Part shown: piece by piece, positions 46,976 through 58,600 of the stretch
Numbering within the stretch: the stretch's first letter is position 1
Layout of the letters: the number at the start of each line of letters is the position of its first letter
Assembly: GCA_018350325.1 (NCBI GenBank)
Contig: JAEVLN010000012.1
Span: forward strand, 2,811,991-2,875,990
Source of the DNA: Globodera rostochiensis
Lineage: Eukaryota; Nematoda; Chromadorea; Rhabditida; Heteroderidae
Reading direction: 5' to 3'
Length of the DNA stretch: 64,000 bases
Position numbers and translations under genes: made by a program
The notes under the pieces: model-generated
Seen by the model: only the letters and a program-made list of their open reading frames with translations
What the model was told of the DNA's origin: nothing
Databases searched by the model: none

Positions 46976-48826
46976 TCACAATCTGCTGGAGGCGATCATT
47001 GAACGTATTGACCGTTTTGAGGTGGTCGAAGTCGTGCGGGTGGACCGGAGGTTAGCGGACAACGGCATGCACGAACGGCGACCCGTCACAGCACCGGTCT
47101 CGCGCAGTTGGCGGTTCATTATTCTAAAAATTAATTAACATTCATTTCATTAATAATTAAAATATTGTTCATTGGAGCCGGAATTTTTGAAAGTTTCCGC
47201 AGTTCACCCGTAGAAGATCCAGTTCATCGAGCTGTTCAAATACGGCAAAAAACAGGTGAGCATTCGGCCAAATCGAGCCCAGTGGGAATTTAGGAAAGTG
47301 TCCATCCAAATCAATTTCAGATGGGACAGCAACGGCAACAGAACGGACAGCCAAAAGGGCGTCCAACCTGAACTGAATGTGTGCCAAGTTTCAAAAGCAT
47401 AAAATCAATTAGAAAGTGTTTAATATAATTACATAAAAAAATATATTTAAAAAATTGAAACTCAACCAAAAACTGCAAAATTGATCAAAGCGTACAGATA
47501 AAATGGAAAATGACCACGCGAAGAATGGAACGGACGGCGCGTGCGGTGTAAGTGACGGAACCTGCCAATTAATTGGCCAAGCCGCCGCTTATTTGTTTGT
47601 GGCCAAACATTAATTAATTACCCCGCGGCTTACGGCGAATGTGCCGGATGATGAAGAAGTAACAAACGGCGATCAGAGGAAGCGGCACGACAAAGCCGAA
47701 CAGAAGCATGTAGGAGATGAAGAAAGGCTGAAGGGACAAGCAATTCAAGGAGTTCAGACAATCTTTGGTCTCTTCAAAGGCCTCAAATGGTCAAAACCAC
47801 CAGAAGGCTGTCGGGCAGTTGGGAGCCGCAAGTGGCGTCTTCCATCTCCACACTTTCGTCCGGGAAGATCAGCATGTAATGGTTCTGAAGCTGTAAATGC
47901 CAAACAATTTGCTCATTGGCAATTCACCGCTTGTGCAAAGTAAATCATTGGCGTGCACAGAATGGCGACGGTGCCCAACATGAAGCCGAGCAGTGTGAAG
48001 GCGTTGCTCAACCGCTTCTGACTGATTCGAATACCCAGCCATTGGAGCGGTCGACAGACGGCGATGAACCGCTCAACGGACATCGAAGCGAGAACCTTCA
48101 CGAAATTGTGCGATCATTTTGAATGAATGTTGTTCGAGCAGTTCGGACCATGACAGACAGCAGTTTGTTGACGTTTTCGATGGCGAAAAAGAGTTTGCAG
48201 CCGATGGTGCCGAACTTCCAGTTGCTGGTCAGCGTGTAGGACACCAACATCGGAATGGACATGTCGACCTTAGCGAGGAGTATCCGTAAAGTTCGAAGTT
48301 TGTCCATTTTGAACTAACTGCAAGATCAACGACGGCCAACGTGAGAATATAGAGAGAGATCTGTCGGAAGAGAAGGTTGATGGGGAGCCATTGGTGGGAG
48401 AGCACTCGGATAACCGACAGAATAAGCCAGGAATTGCCTGAAACAATTGGCAAATAAATGCATTCACAATTTGAACAATTTCATTTTGTGCCATCAAAAC
48501 CAATAAAACGTTCGTTGTTATTTTGTTAACAAAATTGCGCACGTACCCAGGATGCCGATAAGCATCAGAGGGAGGAAATATGCCAACACCACAGCCCTCT
48601 CCACACTGCCCTTCACCACCAGAAACGGGTCCAACCCGGCCTCCATGTTGTACATTTGCACACGCACATTTTGGTGCACCATCGCAAGGCGATACGAATT
48701 GGAAATATTGTGGTGGCGGAGGTTGACGCCCGAGGGCAAATGGTGGAGGGAAAGGTCGAACATGGAGTCCAGAAAGTCGAACTGTTCATCGGAGTCGGAG
48801 GTGGTGTTGGCACCGCCGCCGAGCAT
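46976..48826 (-). CDS. class A (rhodopsin-like) GPCR, neuropeptide-receptor type
   Basis: Seven-transmembrane receptor; ligand unknown, most like worm neuropeptide receptors. ATG 48824-48826 opens an extracellular tail with N-glycosylation sites (NTTS, HNIS). TM1 has [18 protein letters not shown] (about 48580-48425) with the GN motif. TM2 has [13 protein letters not shown] (48345-48310). TM3 starts at the conserved GCKLFF (about 48200) and ends [11 protein letters not shown] (about 48065), with ERF in the DRY position. TM4 is [23 protein letters not shown]5 lies at about 47690-47640. TM6 reads FHFICWTPFWLS once an intron (about 47475-47354) is removed, giving the CWxP motif. TM7 has [17 protein letters not shown] (about 47220-47110), in which NPxxY is replaced by N-W-I-F-Y. 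The tail is Ser/Thr/Arg-rich, and the stop complement is 46976-46978. Family firm, subtype open. Confidence 0.82.
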
Positions 48827-49604
48827 GTGTTTGTTAATGGAGAGAATGGACGGTTGGCGGTGGGAAGACGGGCGGGAGGCGGTCGGTTGTAAAGGATTAC
48901 GAATGGGGGGGGGGGGAAGGAGCTGATGAAAGTGTTGGGGTTGGGGACTGAAACGGAGATTAGCAATGAGTCCGGCCGGACCCGGAAACGCCTTCGGCCA
49001 AATCCGAAGGCATTTCGACGGATTTGCCGCCCCTTGAGAAGTGATTAATCCTTCGAATGGAATTTAAGCCTAAAGATGCTTATGTTTACGGCGAAACTCT
49101 CTTCGAGTTATTTATTAGTGAATAAAAAATGCCAAAAAGCATTAAATGGCGCGTATTGCTGGAGTGGGTGGGTCAAAAGCATTTGCCGATTCCCGCTTTT
49201 CATCGCCTTAAAAATGTTTGGCCTTTGTTTAATTACTTTTGATGGAATCGAAGTCGATCAATTACAATTAAAACGCTCAATTTTTGCAGGAATATTTAAA
49301 ATTGCGATGATGTCTCATCTAATTGAATATGTAATGTCCGGAGAGTAAAAGATGACAGGCTGCCCCCCCGGGCGGTAACCGAACCCAGAAGATTTAAGAC
49401 CAATTTTCCTTAAAAAGCGACTGATCGATCTGTCGACGATAATTAGCTTAATAACCGATTTTGAAAATGCTTTCTTGTTGTTTTATAATTGCTGTTTTTG
49501 TAAAAGCACTTATGGGGGATTAATGCAAACATTCTTTGAGAGATCAAAAGTGTCCGTCCGAGTGATATAAACCGGGCAATTTGTGTCAAAAGCTTCCAAA
49601 TGCG
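48827..49604. other. intergenic, GPCR 5' region and rpm-1 3' region
   Basis: About 780 bp. Has a G10 run at about 48906-48916 near the GPCR start and AT-rich sequence beyond. An 84-codon open frame at 49076-49348 (+) has no splice or family support. Nothing else seen. Confidence 0.45.
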
Positions 49605-52600
49605 TCAGAAAGTGCGCAAGTTGCGACAAATGCCACAGCCCAAAGCAAATTCTGAACGGGGCGAGGGACAAACAAATTGAATTGTTAAGCCGCCAAAGGG
49701 CACTTTTCAAAAGCAAACAAACAAATTTGGCAAATAATTAATTAATTAAATATTTTTATCATTTCGGACGCCATGCAAACCTTCGCCGGTCGGCGGATGC
49801 GAAGCAATTCGAAGAGGGCACGGCTCCAATTCGGCCATCTGAATGAAATGGAAGGGACGCTAAAGGCCAAACAAAGTGAAAGATGGCCCTCAAATTTAAA
49901 AATGTGCCCCGATTAACCAAAAACAGCTTCTACATTAGGTTATTCGAAAGACCAAAAAACGTGCAAATTTTAGCCAAATTACCTGAACAGCGCGAGGTGC
50001 CACCGGACACTTTGGCAACGCGTGCCGTGGGAGCATAACGAGTCGTTGAAAGTCGCTATGACAAGCAGCACAGAAGTGGGTGGTGCCGAAACTGTTATTC
50101 AATTAAATATGCCAACGTCTTTGATGTCTACCAAAAGTACACCGCCACACTGCAACAGAAGCGGCATTTGAATTCCAAAAAGTCTGTGCCGTGCCGTTCA
50201 CAGACCACCGTCCCACCGTGTCCCATCTCCGCGGCACAGCCCCCGCACACCAACTCGGCCGGGTCGAACTCCGTGCCAAACCCCACTTCCTCCAGCCCCA
50301 ACTGACATTGACTTTCGCCCCCAAAGTAAGCCTTCAGACAGCGCGAGCACTGCACGTACATGTACTTGTCCAAGGCCGTCTCCAAAAGGGCACTGAAATA
50401 ATTCTTTGATATTTACCGCTTCTAATTAATTGCTAAAGACCTTTCATCTCGAGCGCTTTCTGAGGAAGTTCCGGCGGGTGCCGTTCCCCACCCGCCACCG
50501 CGCTCATATTCCAGCCTTAGCCGCGCCTTCCGCTTTACGTCATTTTCGAGTTCTTTCAGCGGCACTAACAAATCCTCAAAGGCCGGATGTTCAATCTTAA
50601 CCATACCTTTTACTAAAAATGTTGCCGGAACAACCACAGGGAGTGGTCTCCCGGTAGTTTCACTGAATTCCGTCGTGGCGGGACAAAATCACTAATAAGC
50701 CACAAAAGCGGACAAAATCACTAATACCTAATTAGTGATTTTGTCCTAGCGCCTGCCCAATCGTCAAAATGAACGCGTACATTTCCCTTGCAGAGAGGGC
50801 ATTGCATGAAGCGGAAGCTGATCCGTGGCCCGGGCCATCGTTTTTCGAGTGCGGTGCGGACACAGCGCCAATGGAAGAAGTGCAAGCAGCGCAGCTGCAC
50901 ACATGGCGCCTCGCCGAGCCGTTCACTTAAGCAAATGGCGCAAAGATCGTCCGCGTCCTGGTGGAATTGATCTAAACAATATGGCAGATGACCCAATGAT
51001 TACCAAATTGGGAGATTACCGGACGGGCACTGAAGACATGGCGGGCATTGTCGCTCGTCGCGAACGCCCTGGCACAAATGGCCACAGGGCAAAATGCTCT
51101 CACAGGCCAAAGTGTCCTTTTGACGGCACTCCTCAAATTCGCAGAAGCCGTTAAGCCGCTGAAACGGGGGGGGGGAATCCGGCATAAATAAGCAAAGGCC
51201 AATTAATTGCCTAAGGGTACCTGCTCGGCGGTTGAAAGTTTTGATGCACAAAAACGGCATTTGTCCTCTGCCGCCAATTTGACTTGATCGCCCATTCCCT
51301 CTTCGCCCCCCTCTTCCAGTGCTTTTGGAGTTGTGTCCTGTGGGTTTAAGCTTTACGAATTAAAAGGCTTTTGCTGATCTGTCCAGGGTTTTTGATCGAT
51401 TAGAATTTGAATTCAAATTGAATTGGTTTGAATGTTTGCATCGCGGCATCCAGTCAAAAGGCACCTGAGCTGCTGAAGACTTGCGGGACGAAGCCAACGA
51501 AGAGGAGGAGGATGGCATAACAGAGCAAACCGTGCTCTTCCTGCTGTTCGGCATTTTGCCGACTTCCGTGCCCAACTCGACAAGCCCAACCAGACTGTTG
51601 GGGTTGACCAAAACCAGCAGCAGAGGCTGGTGCTGATCCGTGCTGGCCAGCCTGAGTCTGTTACAGCCCTCGTGGAAGTCCATCGTTGGCATCGTCAGGC
51701 CCAAAAGGCCGGCAACGATTGGCTGTGCCCGGTGACTTTGGTTGCGTCGGCTAAGGTGCAAAACGGCAAAGCAATCGCGGCACAATGAAAGGGCGCACGT
51801 CTGACAGCGCAACTGCGCACGCGTACGCCCGTCGTCGTGGTTATCGCACAGCGGCGCCCGACTGCGATCAGTCGCTGACTAAGAAAGAAAAGTAATAAAG
51901 GAGGCAAGACAAAACTAATTAAGAATAATTAAGGAGGCAAGGCAAAACTAATTAAGAGTAATTAAGGAGCCAAGGCAAAAACAAATTCATCAGATTTATA
52001 AATTCACTTTCATCCTCTGATACGCGGGCACTTCCTCCAGCCAATCCGTGCCGTCCATCGCCGTCAGCGCGGCCACCGACAACCAAAAGGCCGCGCAGCG
52101 GACGCAATCCGCGAGAGAATTGCCTTTGGAGAGCGATTCGCGAACGGACGAGCACAGACGGAGGACGAAATGGCCTATTTGAACGCGAAGAGCGGAACGC
52201 CAAGGGCACGGGCGAAGGCCACGAAGGAAGCGAATGACCAAATGGGCAGTTTCGGCACTCGAATGCCGGCCAACACTCCAATGTAATGGCACATCGCGCG
52301 AAAAAGTCTTAACAATAAGACAAATCGGGTCCGATCAGAAACATTTTAACTCACCTCGATGGTGTGTTTGACAAGTTGCTGTCGTCGTACCGCTCCAACT
52401 ACTCGTTCCTTCACCTGCATTTGTAGCACTTTAACCACCATGACCAGTAAACGTTCAGCCAACACCGCCACTTCAATGTCCTCGGGCACTTTTGTCTCCG
52501 TTTGCCCCCCGGCGATCAGACATTCGAACGCATTCAACGCCCTCTTCTGCACAATCTCGGGCGCGAACAGCCACAGATCAGAAAGTGCCATGAGCAAACG

Positions 52601-55600
52601 CTGGTCAATGAGCTCTTGAGTTGGTTGAGCGGCTGATGAATTCATGCGGACGAGAAGATGGAGCAGTGCATTGATGTAGGAGAAGTTACGTTTACGATGG
52701 GCACGAAGGCTTTGCACCTCCCTGCAAATTTTCATCTTAATGCTAAAAGGAATTTTTGGTGAACATTTTTAACCTCTGAACTGCGTTGGCAAGATGTGTG
52801 CCGACAAATTGTTGAAGTGGGTGCATCAATTGTGCTCTTGCGGACACCATGTCCAGTACCTGCTCCCTGAGGGCGTTGTCGTCCGTCCCCTCCGTCCCCT
52901 CAGGCGCAATTCGGTCGCAAAGCACCTGAGTCGCCAAAGATTGAAACAGCGCAAATGCATCGCTTTGAGCGCCGCTGCTGAAGAGTAATTGATGGGAGAC
53001 GGACTTCGGGGGAAGGACTTCACGGGGAACTCTCTCGACGGGGATAGCCCCCGAGGGGACACCGTTCGGGGTGGCGCTTTCACGAATTCCGAGAATACGA
53101 AGTTGGCGGACCCGACAGCCAAGCTCATCACCCTGCTCAGAAAGGTTGGTTTAAACACGAGCGTTATACATAAGGTGTGGAGACCGGACACAAGCAAATG
53201 ATTCATTATCGAGTCTTTCCCCTGAGGGGGGGGGGGTGTCCGATCTTCAATTATAAAGTACCCAAAGGTTAATTTCAATTCTCTTCAGTCCGTCAATGGC
53301 ACATTTGATCCACCCGGAAAAGTCCTAAAATACTCACATCAGCTCTTAAGGCATGGATTTTGAATAAAAACCGTGTCCAGTGAAGTGTCCAGTAGCAGAA
53401 GCTGCTGCTCAGCTTCATCTCCTTGAACAGCTTGGTCTGCTCGTCTCCCACTGCCGCTGATGATGCTCACCCGTGTCACCCTAAACCCCTCGTCACTGAT
53501 ATTGTCGATATACAGTGCCATCATCTTTGCTCCAGTGCCAAAGTCGACGCCCAACCGACGCTCCGTGCGGCCTCTCTCCTCCTCCCCACTCTCCCAAAAT
53601 GTGTCACAACTTCCGTCGATCAGACAGCCGACCATCTGAGCCCGGCTGGAAGCGTCCAATTGTCCCTCCGAACTCAAATCCTCCAGTTGAAGTTGGAAGC
53701 AAAAATTATGCTCATTCGAAACATTCAACGATTTTTCCCGTAATTTTTGGGTTGAATTGGCCGATTCTGTCGTTAAAGTTGTGTCAGAAGAAGTGCCAAG
53801 AGCATTGCCCACGGCGGAGAGCAGTGACCGAATGACGGGCAAAAGGCTCTACAAATCAAATCGAATCTTACTCAAACGATTTGGCCATTCGTTTGTCTAG
53901 TGAAAAGCAGTCAGTCCCAGTCCGGAAATCCTTCAAGTTCGACCTGTTCGTGGTCGGTCAGCTGAAATGTCCAAGCCCGGAAGCAAAGGGCAGCTGAAAG
54001 TCGAGGAATTCCATCAGTGAAACAGACAAAACCCACTCAAATCCGCGCGAAGGCACTTAAAGCGCGGGTCCGCCCCCTCTGCCGACGACTGCAAGACGAC
54101 GGCCAGGGAATGGAGCAGCGCATGGAATTCGGAGACCATCCGAAGGACCGGAAGAGGGCCGGCAAGCGGACAAAGCTGCGCGGGATGGGGCCGGAGGGGG
54201 GCGCGAGGGGACAGCGGCGGGAGGGCGGACAAAAAGTGCCAAATTACATCGGAGACACTGACAAATGGGGGGAGGGGGACATTAAATGGGCTAAAAGAAG
54301 TGCCAAAGCGATTGCTGTACCTTTGATGGGAAGTGGCAAGTCTAATTAGCCATCCCCAAAGGCGAAATGCGAAGGAAAATGCGACTGAGCTGAAGAAAGA
54401 AGAACGGAAGTTGGCACGGAGGGATGGGAGATGGTGGGAGGCCAAGACGAAGTTGAGAATGTGGTCGAGAGAGGAAGTGAGTCGAGAGCACGAGTCGGCG
54501 AGAAGAACAGCGCCGGAGGGCACACTTCTGGAGCTGTCGGTCGCCATCAGTCGTTGGTCGGCAAAGGTATAAGAGGAGGGAAGAAAGCCGACAGCGTCTC
54601 CGCAGGGGTCAGACGAATGCCACTGATTTGTGAGAGAGAGAAGAGGAAATTTGTTCAAGAAAATGTGAGACTGACTCACTTTTGGCACTCCCCGCCCCTC
54701 CGGCGCGAATTTGTTAATTGTGTTCAATGCCTTTGGGTACATTTGCACTTCTAAAACGGCCTTTTGCCCTTTCCTTTCGGCGCTTTCAACGCCTTCGGGG
54801 CAATTCAACTCCAAAAGAAATTGCGCGTTTCTTTTCATTCTCTGCGCCATTTCTTCGCTTCCGCTTTCCGTTTTGTTAAACATTTGCCGCTTTTTGTCGC
54901 GGCATCGGGCACAAAAAGAGTACCAGACCTAACAAATTAAAAAAAGTGATTTTCTGAGAATATTTGGCGGCTTCGGAAATTACCGCCGGCCCCTCGCCGA
55001 TTTCCCCGCATTTTCCGCTCCCTCCGCCAATGGCCCAATGGCCCGCCGAATTGTACCCGAAAGTGCCCGCCTCGCCCCCGCAGCCCGGATGCTCTTGCCG
55101 CAGATGCTTTCCAACCGGCGGGGGGACGCGTCTCCCCCCGCAAAGTTCGCACGGCACAAATGCCGTCGTCGGACCTTCGGACGAGTGGGCGGGTTGAGAG
55201 AGTATCTCCTCATCGGACACTCCGAAAGTTTGCGACTTTTGCATCAGAATTTCGTCCAAAAGTTTGTCGCTAAGCTTTCGCCAAGCAGTCGCCGCTGTAC
55301 GAAGTGCCGGAGGCATTTGCGACGCATTTCCATGCCCTTGGGCAATGTCCCACCGGCGCTGTCCGCTCGAGCCAAACTCCAAAAGGCTTTGTGCCGCTTT
55401 TATCAGCTCCTCCGCCGTACATCCGTCCGTCTCCAAACTGTGCCATGCCGCGGCGACGAAAACCCAACGAAAGGCTTCGAACAATTGCGGACTAATGGCT
55501 TTTTTGCCTTTGCGGAATTTGGGCGAGTCCAAAATGGAAATGGTCACGGGGGAAAGGCAACGTTTTGTGGCCGTCGTGGACAGTTGCTGGAGTTGGGGCG

Positions 55601-58600
55601 GCGGCTGTTGGACGAGGAAATTGCCGTCGTCGGAGGGGGACGGGCACAGCTGAAGGAATTCCGTCTGAAGATGTGCGTTCAGCTGCAGCACCCAAGCCTT
55701 ATGGAATTGGAATTGGCACCGAACGAACGAAAGTTGGCACATTGGCAAACTAATTACGAATCTCGGCATCCGACGAGAATTTTGGACTCCATCTTGTGAC
55801 GAGATCGAATTAGTTTATCGGCCTTTTACACGGAATCTTTGTCCCGGATTTTCTGTCCCGGTAATTAAAAAGTTTGAATTGGCCAAGCGGCCCAATTCCC
55901 GATCAAAACTATGCTAATCGGCAGCCGTGTAAACCTCGGACTCCATTTGGACTTTGTTCCCAATGCCGAGAATCTCCCGTTTTGTCTCCTCCGTTATGCG
56001 CAACCAAATGCCGTCTTCGTTCCGCAACACTTCGGCATATTGAAGCGAACTTCCGCGATGGACAAGGCCAAGTTGAGGCGCGCTCAGAGAGCAATGGACG
56101 CGAACTTTGAGGGCGAAGAACGGACTGGACGCGGGGAAATGGGCGCTTTTGAGGGGCGGCCCGCTAAATTAAACAAAATTTAGAGAATTTCCAATTGCGG
56201 CATTTATTTTTGGCTCTGTTGACCTGTCGACTTTGGCATTGGCATTTGCGAATTGCTTGACATCGCTGTGAGCAAAGTTTTGGGCCCGGAGAGAATTTGT
56301 CGGATTTTCTGAACGGCGATTTTGGCCCTCGCGGACTTCGAGCACAATAATTTGGCCGCTGAGAGCGATTCCGTCCACCGCGCATTGCAATAAATATGTC
56401 CCCACACGTTGCGGCGTCCAAATGGCCGACAAAATTTCGCTGAATTCGGCAAAACAAAGTGAGGCTTAAAATGGAATAAATTTGGGGGAGAGGGGCTTTT
56501 CCCTCGGGGGGGCGGGGGGGGGGGGGCTTTCCCCTCGGGGGGGGGGCTTTTCCCCTCGGGCGGGGGGGCTTTTCCCCTCGGGGGAGAGGGGCTTTTCCTC
56601 GGGGGGGGGGGGGTTTTCCCCTCGGGGGGGGGGGGGCTTTTCCCCTCGGGGGGGGGGGGGGTTTTTCCCCCGGGGGGGGGGGGGGGGGGGGGGGGCTTTT
56701 CCCCTCGGGGGGGGGGCTTTTCCTCTCGGGGGGAGGGGGCTTTTCCCCTCGGGGGGGGGGCTTTTTCCCTCAAAGAATCGAATTTCGTTGGGCAGACATA
56801 AAATGGCGGCGGCCTCCACTCGAAAGTGCCCTCTTCTTCCAACCTTTTGTCCCCCCGGGCGTACAGTCTCAGCCGATTTCGCAAGGGCCGAGTAAAAACG
56901 AAGGCGAAGCGCAATTCCTCAAGCGACCAATGGGCAAACTGCGCGATGGCCGAAACGCATTGGTAAAGGGCACGCCCGCAGGGCACGGGACGAAAGGCAA
57001 TTTTCTGCAAAACTTTTAGAATTTAAACGGTTTTTGACCTATTCTGACCGTTTGTTCGGCCTTCAGACCGCCCCAATCGGTCGTCCCGCCTTCGGCGTCT
57101 TCAGCGGATCCTTCCATGGCGCCACTGCTCAAAGTGACCGTCACCTCCAATTGCCCCACCGGCGTCACCTCCCGTTTGTGCTGATCCCGCACCACAAAGT
57201 TGATCTGAACTGATCAGATTATGGCCAAGGCCCAATCAATGATCAAACCCAAACCTCGACAGGGTTTCCGACCCGGACATCTTCGGGCCCCACAATTTTA
57301 AGAAATGAATTGACCAGACTGACAACGGGCTGATGGCACAGAAAAGCGGACAATTCCGGATGTTGACCTTCGGCGAACTCTTTCAAAAACACGAGCTCTA
57401 AATTGATTTTACAAATTTAGTGAGATCAAACTTTAGACCTTTGGTTCCCTGCTGCTGATCCACACCAAATTCACTTTGTTCAGTTAATTGTGCCATTGAT
57501 GGCATCGTGCCGTTGGGCAATCCAAAGTGCATGCCGCGCAACAGCAAACAGCCGTGCCGCGCAAGCAGTTCATGCAACGACTTATTGTTCATTTGCAGTT
57601 GGCCACACCGGCCGCCTGACCCGAGCAACGCGCGGCATGCATTGGACAAACACCACACAAAATGACGCTCCAAAGATACATTTGGTTGGACTGAATTGGC
57701 CTTTTGAGCGGAGATTGGTTCAACCGAGCAACGGAAGCCGAAGGCGTTCTGCGAGTTGAAAGGGATTTTTTGTTGGTTAAATCGACGGGAGGGAAAACAA
57801 ACGTTATGATCATTCTCCAGCTGACGTGGCCCTGATTCCAAAATGACCCAAAGGCGATCGCCGGGAACCAGTAATTGGCCCCGGGGCCAATTTCTTCCGT
57901 GAAAGTTTGCCACGGGCAAAATGTTTCCGCCGTTTCCTTTGACGTAAACCCAAACGGAGTCCGTCGGTTGTGCCGTTTGGCATTGCGAGTCAAAATGGAC
58001 GCACAAAAAGTCGCTATGCGGCACATTAATTTGGTGTACTGTAAGTTGTCCAGGACGGTACGGGTGGAGAGACTCGACGGTTACGGTGGGCAACGGACTT
58101 TGGGACGGAGCGGAGGACGAAGTCGACGAGCAAAAATTGGCCTTGAGAGGAAGCTTTGAGTCCACAGCCACCAGGTTTATGCCAGAGGAGGAGGAGGAGG
58201 CTGAAGAAGTGGCACCGTCCATCAAATGCCGTTCATGGTTAGGACCGGAAGAGGCACTGCCGTCGAAGTCCAAGCCGTGCCCGTCCTGCTCCTCCCCCGC
58301 CGCCGCGTTCACATGGGCCAGTATCGGTGTGGCCTTAAACAGAACGATCACACAAAACCTTAACAAAATTACCTCGTCCAACACCGCAACGACATCAAAT
58401 GCCCTCCGGGGACGTCCCTCCACCCAAACGTTGGCCAGTCCCAACAAAGCTGCGCACATCCGCTGTTCCCCCGGGCGCAACAAATCCTCCGATGCCGTCG
58501 TCCGGTGGACCATCCGCCGGCTTATCCGCTGCACAATTTGGCGGAGGAGGTGCAGAAAAAGTTCTTCCGCTGGGCTTTTCTCCCTCTCAACAGCCTTTTC

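Noticed and set aside
49076..49348. Plus-strand open frame of about 90 codons between the GPCR and rpm-1
   Set aside because: No recognised motif, no splice or polyadenylation context; it lies in the expected regulatory region.
56482..56895. Glycine-rich plus-strand frame and proline-rich minus-strand frames
   Set aside because: These are read-through of the rpm-1 intronic G-run array; the flanking minus exons belong to the PHR ligase.
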